Of a stretch of DNA of 64,000 nt, positions 16,507 to 25,296 are shown in pieces (position 1 is the first letter of the stretch; every line of letters begins with the position of its first letter). The notes beneath the pieces were generated by a model, which was not told where the DNA came from, did no database searches, and saw only the letters and a list, made by a program, of their open reading frames with translations. The translations under genes were made by a program, and so were the position numbers. Source of the stretch: Paenibacillus vini (GTDB taxonomy: Bacteria > Bacillota > Bacilli > Paenibacillales > Paenibacillaceae); NCBI RefSeq assembly GCF_018403325.1, contig NZ_BOSL01000007.1, positions 124,001-188,000 on the forward strand, in the 5' to 3' direction.

Positions 16507-18129
16507 ATGTGGAAAATAGATCGACAGATTCTTAGGACAATCACAATTTTGGTTTTAATTTCGATCATAATGTCCGGATGCCATAATTCAAAACCGAAGG
16601 AACAGGATTTGCTGCGGTTAAAATCAACCGGCGGGGCACAGCCCAAAAAGGTTATATATGTGTTGGTTGACTCCTTGATGCCTCAAGCCATTGATCGAGG
16701 CATCCGAGCCAAAGAGCTTCCGACCCTTCAATATCTCACCGAACACGGGCAATATTACAAAAATTTAGTCAGCTCCTTTCCGACGATGTCCGTTTCGATA
16801 GACAGCACTTTGCTGACCGGAAAATATCCGGTCGATCACCGGGTGCCTGGACTGACCTGGTATTCAGCAAAGGACAAGAAAGTGATCAATTACGGAACAG
16901 GCCCCATCGAAATTGTTCAGCAAGGCGTTAATCGTGTGTTGAACGATGCGATCATTCATTTAAATCAAGACCATTTGAGCAACGGCGTTACGACGATACA
17001 TGAGGATTTGACGCAGCGCGGGTTGAAATCCGGCTCTGTTAATGGCTTGATTTACCGGGGAGCAAGGGATCATACTCTGTCGCTCCCCGGCTGGATTCAT
17101 ATTCCTTCCTCATTACCGAAGGAAATCCATGTGAAAGGGCCGGACTTCTTGACCTTGGGATCGTTGTCCAATCCGTTGGAAGGTCTAACTTCCTTGCCTG
17201 AAGGCTTGACCGATAAGCTGGGCTTCAATAACGATTATGCCATCGAAGTCGTCAAATATTTAGTCCGGTCCCGAAAATTGCCTGATTTTCTGTTCGTGTA
17301 TCTTCCAGATCTGGATCAGAAACTGCATAAGAACGGACCGTCCGCATCAAAGGGGCTAAAAGCCATGGACCGGCAGCTTGACTCCTTGCTTCAATCTTTT
17401 GGCTCACGAGAGCAAGCGTTGAAAGAAGCAGTAATTATTGTTGCTGGGGACAGCGGCATGACGGCAATTCGCCCGTCCGATCAGCACCCGGAAATCGACT
17501 TGCCTGACCTGTTCGGCGATGCCCGGGTGCTTAGCCCGGGTGAAACCGGGTCCAAGGAAAAGGATATTTTATTCGCTGTTAATGAAACAATGGCTTATGT
17601 TTATTCGCTAAAGGGGGAAGCCTCATTAAAAAATGCCGCGGCTCTGCTGCAAGCCGATCCCCGTATCGATTTTGTGGCCTGGAGTACTCGGGACAGGATT
17701 CACGTCAGCCAAGGAGGAACCTCAAAGCAGCTCAGTTATAAGGCTGGCGGAACGTTGAGGGACCCTTACCGGCAATCCTGGACACTGGAAGGGGATGCCG
17801 AAGTATTGGATTTGCGGGTAAATAAGGAACACCAAACATTGGATTACGATGAATATCCCGATGTACTCATGAGATTGTCGAGTGCACTCCATTCGCATGA
17901 GGGTGATTATTTGATCGTTACGGCTAAGCCCGGATATGAACTGACAGACAAAAGCTCACCAAAGCATGAAGGCGGCGGCGGCCACGGTTCTATCCGAAAA
18001 GCGGAGTCGCTCGTTCCCTTGATCATCGGCGGGACGGATCGAAGACCTCAATCCTTGCGCGTGGTGGATTTGAAATATTATTTGCTTGACCTTCTTTCAA
18101 AGGACCTTCAAAATAATGGGATAAAGTAG
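16507..18129 (+). CDS. Alkaline-phosphatase-superfamily lipoprotein (nucleotide pyrophosphatase/phosphodiesterase type)
   Basis: A 540-residue exported lipoprotein: signal sequence with lipobox IIMSGC and Cys25. The fold is that of type I phosphodiesterase/NPP enzymes, with metal ligand Asp55 (YVLVDSLMPQ), likely nucleophile Thr93 (FPTMSVSID), a second metal set in DLDQKLHK and VAGDSGMT, and a late histidine in EGGGGHGS. Members hydrolyse phosphodiester or phosphomonoester bonds of nucleotides or lipids; the substrate here is unknown. CGGGAGAG precedes ATG 16507. It lies 24 bp ahead of the MFS gene on the same strand, which suggests a shared transcript. Confidence 0.85.
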   Translation: MWKIDRQILRTITILVLISIIMSGCHNSKPKEQDLLRLKSTGGAQPKKVIYVLVDSLMPQAIDRGIRAKELPTLQYLTEHGQYYKNLVSSFPTMSVSIDSTLLTGKYPVDHRVPGLTWYSAKDKKVINYGTGPIEIVQQGVNRVLNDAIIHLNQDHLSNGVTTIHEDLTQRGLKSGSVNGLIYRGARDHTLSLPGWIHIPSSLPKEIHVKGPDFLTLGSLSNPLEGLTSLPEGLTDKLGFNNDYAIEVVKYLVRSRKLPDFLFVYLPDLDQKLHKNGPSASKGLKAMDRQLDSLLQSFGSREQALKEAVIIVAGDSGMTAIRPSDQHPEIDLPDLFGDARVLSPGETGSKEKDILFAVNETMAYVYSLKGEASLKNAAALLQADPRIDFVAWSTRDRIHVSQGGTSKQLSYKAGGTLRDPYRQSWTLEGDAEVLDLRVNKEHQTLDYDEYPDVLMRLSSALHSHEGDYLIVTAKPGYELTDKSSPKHEGGGGHGSIRKAESLVPLIIGGTDRRPQSLRVVDLKYYLLDLLSKDLQNNGIK

Positions 18130-18153
18130 AAGAAAGAAGGTGGAAAGAAGCAG

Positions 18154-19383
18154 ATGTCGACTAGTAACTGGAAGAGAAATATTATTCTCTTCCTAAGCAG
18201 CCAAACGATATCCCTATTTGGTTCAGCCTTGGTTCAGTATGCGATGATGTGGCATATTTCGCTTACTACCGAGTCGGGAGTAATGATGACCCTGTATATC
18301 ATTTGCGGTTTTATCCCGACCTTTATTTTGTCTCCCTTTGCCGGTGTCTGGGCGGATCGGTTTAACCGGAAACTCCTCATTATTTTTGCCGACGCCCTCA
18401 TTGCGGTAGCCACCCTGATTCTGGCTATTTTATTTCTTATGGGGCATGATTCGATTTGGCTGCTCTTTGTTATGGCTGTTATACGGGCTTTCGGAACCGG
18501 AATTCAAACCCCGGCGGTCGGTGCCATATTGCCGCAAATCGTACCTAAAGAAAAACTAACTCAAGTTAATGGAATTAACGGAACATTGCAAGCGATCATG
18601 ACGTTTGTAGCCCCGATGGCAAGTGCCGCTTTAATGACGATGGCTTCTCTTGAAATTATTTTCTTTATCGATGTCATCACCGCGACCATCGCCATTTTGA
18701 CTCTGCTTCTATTCTTTAAAATACCAGTACATGAAAAGGCGGCTGAAAAACAGACCACGAGCTATTTCAGCGATTTTATGCAAGGCATCACTTACATTAA
18801 ACAACATGATTTTTTGAAGAGTTTCTTTCTGTTCTTTGCCGTATTCTTTATATTGATGGCACCGGCCGCATTCCTGACGCCGCTTCAGGTAATCCGCAGC
18901 TTTGGAAATGAAGTCTGGCGCTTGACCGCAATTGAGATCGCATTCTCGGTCGGAATGATGGCGGGCGGCGGGTTCATCGCAGCCTGGGGCGGCTTTAAGA
19001 ACAAAGTTCTTACCATGACCCTCGCAAGTCTTCTTATGGGAGCTTGTACACTGGCGCTTGGCCTTGTCCCTGTCTTCTGGATCTACTTGGTCTTCATGGC
19101 CGTATTTGGTGTGGCGATGCCCCTGTTCAATACCCCGACCATGGTTCTAGTCCAAGAAAGGGTAGAAGAGAGCTACTTGGGAAGAATCTTCGGGGTGTTC
19201 GGGATGATTTCTACCTCAATGATGCCGGTAGGAATGCTCATTTTCGGCCCGATTGCCGATGTGATCCAAATCGAATGGCTGCTGATCGGGACCGGACTGC
19301 TTATCTTGATTCTGGCGGTGTTCTTAGGCCGGAACAAAATATTACTTGAGGCCGGAAAGCCGATCGCGAACGAGCAAGGATAG
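18154..19383 (+). CDS. MFS exporter, DHA3-like (macrolide-efflux-type)
   Basis: A 409-residue major facilitator with twelve predicted helices. The motif-A-like loop between helices 2 and 3 reads GVWADRFNRKLL, as in DHA3 drug exporters (MefA/TetP-like). Another conserved piece is the GTGIQTPAVGAILPQIVP helix-4/5 region. Substrates of the family are macrolides and other small drugs; this one is undetermined. GAAGGTGG precedes ATG 18154. A terminator at 19437 ends the transcript. Confidence 0.87.
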   Translation: MSTSNWKRNIILFLSSQTISLFGSALVQYAMMWHISLTTESGVMMTLYIICGFIPTFILSPFAGVWADRFNRKLLIIFADALIAVATLILAILFLMGHDSIWLLFVMAVIRAFGTGIQTPAVGAILPQIVPKEKLTQVNGINGTLQAIMTFVAPMASAALMTMASLEIIFFIDVITATIAILTLLLFFKIPVHEKAAEKQTTSYFSDFMQGITYIKQHDFLKSFFLFFAVFFILMAPAAFLTPLQVIRSFGNEVWRLTAIEIAFSVGMMAGGGFIAAWGGFKNKVLTMTLASLLMGACTLALGLVPVFWIYLVFMAVFGVAMPLFNTPTMVLVQERVEESYLGRIFGVFGMISTSMMPVGMLIFGPIADVIQIEWLLIGTGLLILILAVFLGRNKILLEAGKPIANEQG

Positions 19384-19436
19384 ATTTAAGATATTCCCTG
19401 ATTTTCAGGGCGCAAGCATCGCTTTCAATATCAATT

Positions 19437-19485
19437 AGCCATGAACTTTGACCACAACGGTTAAGGTTCATGGCTTTTCCTTTTT
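19437..19485 (+). terminator. Intrinsic terminator after MFS gene
   Basis: Ten-bp stem AGCCATGAAC (19437-19446) with GTTCATGGCT (19466-19475), 19-base loop, then TTTTCC and further T's. Confidence 0.8.
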
Positions 19486-19519
19486 ACTTTATTAAGAAAC
19501 ATAAGTTTAGAGGCTTGGG

Positions 19520-19546
19520 GGAATATTTAATTTATGCTGCTATAAG
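19520..19546 (+). promoter_or_regulatory. Possible sigma-G-type promoter of splAB
   Basis: GGAATA (19520-19525) and CTATAA (19540-19545), about 20 bp before splA, loosely resemble the sigma-G -35 (GAATA) and -10 (CATnnTA) elements. splAB is transcribed by the forespore sigma-G in B. subtilis. The match is weak; context is the main support. Confidence 0.3.
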
Positions 19547-19565
19547 GAAAGAGAGTGAACAACTA

Positions 19566-19829
19566 ATGGAATTGTATCGCGATCACGGAACCTACCAGGC
19601 TGGGGACATCGTTTATGTCTTTTATCGCAACCCGCATACCCAGGATGTTGCTAATATACAGGAGGCCGCCGTTGTGAATCATCCGGAGCAACCCGGTGAG
19701 CTCGCCGTGTTTCTTTATGAAACATATTATCCACTGACTCAGGAGATGGCTGTCTATGCTACGGCCGGCGAAGCGGAGCAAGCATACGACCATTACTTTG
19801 GTAACGCACCGGAGGAGACCCTGGAATGA
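19566..19829 (+). CDS. splA: SplA, transcriptional regulator of the spore photoproduct lyase operon
   Basis: An 87-residue acidic protein directly upstream of splB and overlapping it by four bases. The segment YQAGDIVYVFYRNPHTQDVANIQEAAVV resembles the short SplA proteins that modulate splAB transcription in B. subtilis (79 residues). ATG 19566 follows GAGAGTGAA; the longer in-frame start at 19470 lies in terminator sequence and is rejected. SplA adjusts the level of the lyase in the developing forespore; this is known from the family. Confidence 0.82.
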   Translation: MELYRDHGTYQAGDIVYVFYRNPHTQDVANIQEAAVVNHPEQPGELAVFLYETYYPLTQEMAVYATAGEAEQAYDHYFGNAPEETLE

Positions 19830-20854
19830 TCAACCCGTTTATGCCGAAGCTGGTGTATTTTGAACCGGACGCCTTAGAATATCCGTTGGGCAAACAATTG
19901 CTTGAGAAATTCTCTAATATGGACGTCGAAATTCGCTATACGACCTCGCATAACCAAGTGAGGAATCTTCCGGGGGACAATGATTTTCAAAGATACCGGG
20001 TGGCCAAATCGACGCTGGTTGTCGGAATCCGGAAGACGCTGAAGTTCGACACCTCCAAGCCGTCGGCCGAATACGCCATCCCATTTGCCACAGGCTGCAT
20101 GGGTCATTGTCATTACTGCTATTTGCAGACGACCATGGGGAGCAAGCCGTACATCCGCACCTATGTCAACGTGGAAGAAATTTTGGAGGCCGCCGACAAA
20201 TACATGGAGGAACGTGCACCCGAATTCACACGCTTCGAGGCGGCCTGTACTTCCGACATTGTAGGAATCGATCACTTAACCCACACCTTAAAACGGGCTA
20301 TCGAGCATTTTGGCAATTCCTCCTACGGGAAATTGAGGTTCGTGACAAAGTTCCACCATGTGGATCATTTGCTGGATGCGAAGCACCAGGGAAAAACGAG
20401 ATTCCGCTTTAGCGTCAATGCTGACTATGTGATTAAGAACTTTGAACCTGGGACCTCGCCTTTGGAAAAAAGAATTGAGGCTGCCGGGAAGGTTGCAAGA
20501 GCCGGTTACCCGCTGGGATTCATTGTTGCTCCGATTTATATTCACGAAGGATGGGAGCAAGGTTATCGCCATATGTTTGAACGCCTTGATGCCGAATTGC
20601 CTACCGATGCGCGGGACGATATTACGTTTGAATTCATTCAGCACCGCTTTACCAAACCCGCAAAGCGGGTAATTGAGAAGAACTATCCAATGACCAAGCT
20701 GGAGCTGGATGAAGAGAAGAGAAGATATAAATGGGGTAAATATGGTATCGGGAAATACATCTATCAGAAAGAGGAAGAAGAGGACCTGAAAAGTCATCTT
20801 TATAGCGATATGGAGAAGTTTTTTCCTAAGGCAAAACTGGAATACTTTACTTGA
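19826..20854 (+). CDS. splB: Spore photoproduct lyase (radical SAM)
   Basis: Repairs 5-thyminyl-5,6-dihydrothymine, the UV lesion of spore DNA, directly back to two thymines during germination. This 342-residue protein has the radical-SAM cluster motif Cys91-x3-Cys95-x2-Cys98 (GCMGHCHYCYL) that binds the 4Fe-4S cluster and AdoMet, and Cys141 (FEAACTSD), matching in position the hydrogen-donor Cys141 of the B. subtilis enzyme. Length equals the B. subtilis protein. Its ATG overlaps the splA stop. It dates the organism as an endospore former. Confidence 0.97.
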   Translation: MINPFMPKLVYFEPDALEYPLGKQLLEKFSNMDVEIRYTTSHNQVRNLPGDNDFQRYRVAKSTLVVGIRKTLKFDTSKPSAEYAIPFATGCMGHCHYCYLQTTMGSKPYIRTYVNVEEILEAADKYMEERAPEFTRFEAACTSDIVGIDHLTHTLKRAIEHFGNSSYGKLRFVTKFHHVDHLLDAKHQGKTRFRFSVNADYVIKNFEPGTSPLEKRIEAAGKVARAGYPLGFIVAPIYIHEGWEQGYRHMFERLDAELPTDARDDITFEFIQHRFTKPAKRVIEKNYPMTKLELDEEKRRYKWGKYGIGKYIYQKEEEEDLKSHLYSDMEKFFPKAKLEYFT

Positions 20855-20907
20855 TGAGGACTTGGATGTCCGGGCTGATGAGGAAGAGCAAAGGGTTGCA
20901 TATAAAA

Positions 20908-20943
20908 AAAGGGCTGTTCTCTGTATGAGAAGCAGCCTTTTTT
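20908..20943. terminator. Intrinsic terminator, bidirectional
   Basis: AAAGGGCTG...TTCTC pairs with GAGAA...GCAGCCTTT (small bulges), flanked by A's on one side and T's on the other. It lies between splB and the convergent GH2 gene. Confidence 0.85.
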
Positions 20944-20949
20944 AAGTCT

Positions 20950-23900
20950 CTAGATAAATTGGAACCATTTAAAGTCGAACTGGCTTCCGGGCAAGAATAC
21001 AAAAGTCACCGTTTGAACGCCAGTGATCCGCTCAAGCGTGAATTCCCTCTCGCAATAATCCTCGGAGTAGGCAAACTCCACGATCTGTCGTGATTCCCCA
21101 TCCGCACCCTGGAACAAGATATGCAGCGTATTCTTGTCGAGTGGAGAATGTCCGCTGATCACAAGTTTCGTGGCGCCGGTCTCACCAAAATCCATATCAA
21201 TATAGACCAGTGAAACGTTGTTGCCTATATTGGTGGTGGCATCCGGTGTAATTGTATAGGAGTCTCCATAGATGTCGTTATTGTCCAGCGCGTTCAGCCT
21301 TTGAAACGCTTTGTCCGGGTGTTTGAACTGAAAGCCTTTCAGATGGATTTTCCGGCGTAACACGAAACAGAGGGAGGTGACCCCATTCAATCGTTTCGGT
21401 AACCGGTAAGTCTCTTCCTGATAAACGTTCCAAATGGATGGCCGTTGATAGGTAACCACCGTTAGCAATGAAGCATCCGCTTCATCCGGATGACCTTTCC
21501 AGATTTCGATTGGAAACTCCTCGCTATCCAGAGAGAAGATAGGCAGCGTGATTTCATCCGAGCCAAAGCTGCCAAAATTTATGTTGTCAAAACAGATCCA
21601 GCTTTCATCGTCGCGGGATGTAGCGACACCCCGATCATTGCCGTTCGTCAAATTCCGGCTGGCATCGCTGTGTAACCCGGCAGAAACGAACTCATAAGGA
21701 TTCGTGTGCGCTTGCCCCAAACCGTCGATATGGAATTCCATCACTGAATATAACCGGATGGCGTCAGCACCGTTTCTGGTTCCGCAGCGAAGATAAATAT
21801 CTCCGTCCCCCAAAGCCGTTAATACCGCTTCGTGTCCGTTTACTTGCAGGGATGCGATGTTGGTATCGACGCCCGCCGCGTTCGTGACGCGCCATTCCAC
21901 TTCCCGATAAGTGACATCGGCGGGATGGAGCTGTACCCGAACCGGCAGCGTATTTTTGTCTTTGTGCAGACGGTTCCCTTCGGGGCAGATAATCTCCAGC
22001 TTGCGGATTGGAACTTCATCTGAATCCCGTTTCTGAGTAGCCGATTCCGTTTCCTCAAGCTGAGTGGCCGCAGGGGCAAAACCATAAAGCGTTAGAATTT
22101 CCGACTGACTGCTGGTCGGTTGCGCAGGAATCGATTCCAATGTAATCTCGCACGGCAGCAATCCTTTGGATTTTGCCCGAACTTTAATGGTGCCGCTCTC
22201 CATGTTGGCCGCAATGACGGCAAGGAGTTTACCGCTAAACAACCGGCGGTTTGATCCTTTATAGGAGTCGTAGTCGGTGCTGTCCCCGTTATCCAAACCC
22301 ACCAGCCGGCCAGGTCCTTCCACCGTCAGGTGAACCCGGTTATTTGCGTTTTCTACGGGATGACCGGCTTCATCTTTAACCGAGATTTCAACAAATACGA
22401 GGTCGGAACCGTCCGCCGTGATCGTCGCTTTGTCTGTTTCCATGGCAATCACAACGGCATCCCCGAAAGATGATTTCACATCCTCGGCAATCTGAGCGCC
22501 ATTCTCATCGTAGGTAACCGCCCTGAGATCACCTTTGGTGTATGGAATTTGCCATTCTCCCAACAGCTGCTGTCCGTGAGCGTGATCAATATCTCTGGTT
22601 CCTAGCGATTCTCCGTTTAAAAAGAGTTCAATTTTAGGAGCATTGGAGCAGACTCTTACATCGATAAGCTGCCCCTCGGAGAAATCCCAATAAGGGAAGA
22701 CATGAATCATAGGGTTTGCTTTATAATCTCTCCATTCCGCTTGGTAGATGTAAAAAGAATCCTTCTTGAAGCCCGCCGTGTCCAGTTGCCCGAAATACGA
22801 GTTCTTGGTGTGATAGGGGGTTGGTTCACCGATATAGTCAAACCCGGTCCATAAAAACTGTCCGGGAGAGAAGGCAGCATCCCGATCGGCAATGATGCAG
22901 GTTTCCGTGCTTTTTGCTCCCCAACTGGTGGAGCTGTTCCCCAAGGAAGAGCATTGCTCGTCGTCATCCGACAACATGGATTGCGCAAACGGAAAGTGAT
23001 AGATCCCTCTGCTTTGAACCGTTGAGGAAGTCTCGCTTCCATAGATAATCCAGTCAGGGTGCTCCGCATGATGCTGCTCATAGTATTTCTCCGCATAGTT
23101 ATACCCCGCAAACTTGACGAGATCGGCGCATTTTTGGGCGTTTTCCCAAGGCATAAAATTGGAACCGATCGTTACGACTGCATTGGATTTAGGATCATGA
23201 AGCAGGACTTCGTCTCTTAGCTGCCGAGTCAGCTCCTGACCGCGTTCATCGGCATGGGTATCGTAAATCTCATTTCCGATGCTCCACATCAAGAGGCAGG
23301 GGCGGTTCCGATCCCGCCGCACCCAGCTGGCCACGTCTTTTTTCCACCATTCCGGGAAGAATCTCGCATAGTCATAAGTAGTTTTCTTCCGCTCCCACAT
23401 ATCGAACGCTTCCGAGACGATGAGGATGCCCATTTCGTCGGCCAGCTCCATCAGTTCCACGGCAGGCATATTGTGGGCGGTACGTATTGCATTTACGCCC
23501 ATCTCCTGAAGGAGGACGATCTGTCTTCGTAAAGCCGCTTTATTGACAGCGGCACCGAGACAGCCCAAATCGTGGTGCTGGCAAACACCGTGAATTTTGA
23601 CCTTGCGGCCGTTCAGGAAGAAACCTTGCTGGCTGTCAAACTTCATGCTCCGGAAACCGAAGCTTTGCACTTCTTCATCGATGAGGCAACCGTCCGCGAT
23701 TAGCTCCGTTTTGAGGACGTATCTATAAGGACGATCAATATCCCAAAGTTCGGGGTCAGCGACTTCGAGAAGAGAAGGGGTGTTTACAATCCCATCTTGA
23801 AGAGGTTGGAAATCGTTTTCCGTTTGGGCGATCATACATCCCGAATCATCCAGTATGCTATGGCGCAACTTATAATGAGATGCGGATTTCAACATCATAC

Positions 23901-24429
23901 CCGCATGGATTTCGGTTTCTACTTCAACGTGCCACGCTCTCTCTACTTTTCTCGCCGCGATATAGATACCATCCGCAACAAGGTGGGTATCCGGGTAAGT
24001 TTTCAACCAGACGTTCCGGTAAATTCCCGCCCCCGAATACCAGCGGGAGTTGGGAGCCTCATGGATAACTTGGACATGGATTTCGTTAGGACCTGCCGAT
24101 AGATAAGGTGTAATGTCCAGTTCGAAGGTAGAGTAACCATATTTCCATGTGCCTGCAAGGCGGCCGTTAACATAGAGCGAGGAATTCATGTAAACGCCTT
24201 CAAAACGAAGAGACAAGCGGGTACCCGGTTCAATTTTGTCCAGATGCAGTAGTTTTCGGTACCAGCCTTCGCCGTCTTCGTATAAATTGTTAGCGTCGTA
24301 AATCAGCCAGTCATGGGGCAGAGTTACCGGCTCCCAAACCACACTGTCTTTAGTGGCATCTGCAAATCCTGTATGTAGCGGTTGTTTGGCAAAAAACCAG
24401 TCATTATTAAATTTTGTCTTCTGACTCAT
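20950..24429 (-). CDS. Large multidomain GH2 glycoside hydrolase (beta-galactosidase-like)
   Basis: A 1159-residue cytosolic-looking protein with the GH2 order: jelly-roll sugar-binding domain (about 10-145), Ig-like domain, TIM barrel, then further beta domains. The acid/base is Glu387 (MWSIGNEIYD) and the nucleophile Glu466 (IIYGSETSST). A DUF4982-like segment and an Ig-like domain (HPVENANNRVHLTVEG) follow. The last 260 residues contain two similar modules, each beginning near a (CFDNINFG / YIDMDFGE) strand and ending in LKGFQF or FKWFQF, probably CBM6-like. Start 24429 is chosen because AAGGAG lies nine bases upstream. Likely activity is hydrolysis of beta-galactosides; beta-glucuronide or other specificity is possible. 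Confidence 0.87.
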   Translation of the reverse strand: MSQKTKFNNDWFFAKQPLHTGFADATKDSVVWEPVTLPHDWLIYDANNLYEDGEGWYRKLLHLDKIEPGTRLSLRFEGVYMNSSLYVNGRLAGTWKYGYSTFELDITPYLSAGPNEIHVQVIHEAPNSRWYSGAGIYRNVWLKTYPDTHLVADGIYIAARKVERAWHVEVETEIHAGMMLKSASHYKLRHSILDDSGCMIAQTENDFQPLQDGIVNTPSLLEVADPELWDIDRPYRYVLKTELIADGCLIDEEVQSFGFRSMKFDSQQGFFLNGRKVKIHGVCQHHDLGCLGAAVNKAALRRQIVLLQEMGVNAIRTAHNMPAVELMELADEMGILIVSEAFDMWERKKTTYDYARFFPEWWKKDVASWVRRDRNRPCLLMWSIGNEIYDTHADERGQELTRQLRDEVLLHDPKSNAVVTIGSNFMPWENAQKCADLVKFAGYNYAEKYYEQHHAEHPDWIIYGSETSSTVQSRGIYHFPFAQSMLSDDDEQCSSLGNSSTSWGAKSTETCIIADRDAAFSPGQFLWTGFDYIGEPTPYHTKNSYFGQLDTAGFKKDSFYIYQAEWRDYKANPMIHVFPYWDFSEGQLIDVRVCSNAPKIELFLNGESLGTRDIDHAHGQQLLGEWQIPYTKGDLRAVTYDENGAQIAEDVKSSFGDAVVIAMETDKATITADGSDLVFVEISVKDEAGHPVENANNRVHLTVEGPGRLVGLDNGDSTDYDSYKGSNRRLFSGKLLAVIAANMESGTIKVRAKSKGLLPCEITLESIPAQPTSSQSEILTLYGFAPAATQLEETESATQKRDSDEVPIRKLEIICPEGNRLHKDKNTLPVRVQLHPADVTYREVEWRVTNAAGVDTNIASLQVNGHEAVLTALGDGDIYLRCGTRNGADAIRLYSVMEFHIDGLGQAHTNPYEFVSAGLHSDASRNLTNGNDRGVATSRDDESWICFDNINFGSFGSDEITLPIFSLDSEEFPIEIWKGHPDEADASLLTVVTYQRPSIWNVYQEETYRLPKRLNGVTSLCFVLRRKIHLKGFQFKHPDKAFQRLNALDNNDIYGDSYTITPDATTNIGNNVSLVYIDMDFGETGATKLVISGHSPLDKNTLHILFQGADGESRQIVEFAYSEDYCEREFTLERITGVQTVTFVFLPGSQFDFKWFQFI

Positions 24430-24716
24430 GCGCATATACTCCTTTGTGATATGAAATAAGACATGAATTACCGAAGGGTATGAATGCCATACTCGATCAT
24501 ATAATTGCACACTTCCGATAGCTTGTCGATGTATTTATGTTGTGAACCGGGAGTTTTCTTGCGGCAAAGTGATCGGTTTGATGAAGGACAGCAAGCAAAT
24601 TTCCCGGATACCTTAAGAAGATGAAATAAAGCGGAGAAATTGTTCGAAAGAGGAGGGTGGGTGAAGGAAAAAAAGAAATAGCGGCTATAATTCCAATATA
24701 GTCCAAGTTATGAAAG
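24430..24716. other. Leader of the GH2 gene and spacer before the ncRNA
   Basis: Non-coding. The only structure seen is a short inverted repeat GTATGaatgcCATAC at 24478-24492, about 50 bp upstream of the GH2 start, a possible operator. The short minus-strand frame across this region has no ribosome binding site and no recognisable product. Confidence 0.4.
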
Positions 24717-24745
24717 TTTAACTTTTTAGGGGAGTGCGTTATGAT
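24717..24745 (+). promoter_or_regulatory. Promoter of the putative structured RNA
   Basis: TTTAAC (24717-24722), 17-bp spacer, TATGAT (24740-24745). No coding sequence with a ribosome binding site follows for over 1.4 kb on this strand, so its product should be non-coding. The -10 is good and the -35 poor. Predicted start is near 24752. Confidence 0.5.
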
Positions 24746-24751
24746 ATAGAC

Positions 24752-25287
24752 ATCACCAAAAGGAACCGCAGGTTGGCGGAGCCACAGGTGATAAGCTCTA
24801 CCTTGAATGAAGAGATGGATTTCAGAGAGGAGAGAGTCCCGATGATCTAGGTAAGCGAAGCATACCGGAATCGGCTGCAATTGAACGGAAGACGGAAGTG
24901 ACAACGTCTTTTAGCAGATCGTTGGTATGTGGGAACCCAAGCAAACCAGGAGCCAAGAAATAGGAAATGCCATTCAAAGCAAGGAATAAGCTTGCCAAGA
25001 AGGAGCGCGATTCCGATGCAAACGGTTAGCGAAGCGTACGGATACGATGGTTCACTCTAGGAGTAACGTCCGTGAAAACGTTGCTCGTGAAGATCGTGTA
25101 CGCGGGAATTTACCCCTATATGCAGGACATGGATCATTACTCCAAAGGTGGAGTATCTAGGGAAATCGAAAATTGAACAATTGCCATGTCGTGGATATGG
25201 ATTGTTGGTGGAGGAATGGATTGAATTGAATAGCAATTTCAATACGTAAATCCCTGGTAGCGAAGGCTAGCAGGGATTTACGCGTTT
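24752..25287 (+). ncRNA. Putative large structured non-coding RNA, about 535 nt, class unknown
   Basis: No ORF here has a ribosome binding site or recognisable product, yet the stretch is bounded by a promoter-like sequence and a strong plus-strand terminator with no plus-strand gene between. Helices read by eye: ATCACC 24752-24757 with GGTGAT 24787-24792, enclosing CCGC/GCGG; CCGAT 24839-24843 with ATCGG 24870-24874, enclosing GGTA-A-GC-gaa-GC-A-TACC; AAGACG 24889-24894 with CGTCTT 24905-24910; GACATGG 25126-25132 with CCATGTC 25184-25190, enclosing TACTCCA/TGGAGTA (25138-25155); ATTGAATTG 25220-25228 with the strand at 25234-25243; and the terminator. A CCGATG...AGCGAAGC motif occurs twice. 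Features of RNase P RNA, tmRNA, 6S RNA or SRP RNA were not seen. Neighbours are a minus-strand GH2 gene and a convergent GntR gene. Confidence 0.7.
25245..25287 (+). terminator. Strong intrinsic terminator of the putative ncRNA
   Basis: A 12-bp perfect stem CGTAAATCCCTG (25245-25256) with CAGGGATTTACG (25271-25282) encloses a second stem TAGC/GCTA with loop GAAG, then CGTTTTT. Only the plus strand has the T run, so it does not serve the minus-strand GntR gene beside it. Confidence 0.9.
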
Positions 25288-25296
25288 TTGACGCAA

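Noticed and set aside
19396-19410. CCCTGAtttTCAGGG hairpin just after the MFS gene as its terminator
   Set aside because: Followed by CGCAAGC, no T run; the hairpin at 19437 is the better terminator.
24497-25242. Short ORFs across the ncRNA region (e.g. about 135 codons and about 61 codons on the minus strand)
   Set aside because: None has a ribosome binding site, plausible composition or recognisable motif; they run across the helices and the promoter.
24752-25287. The ncRNA region as a degenerate group II intron or an IscB/TnpB-associated RNA
   Set aside because: No domain-V-like hairpin, no reverse transcriptase or nuclease gene adjacent, and the 3' end is an ordinary terminator.
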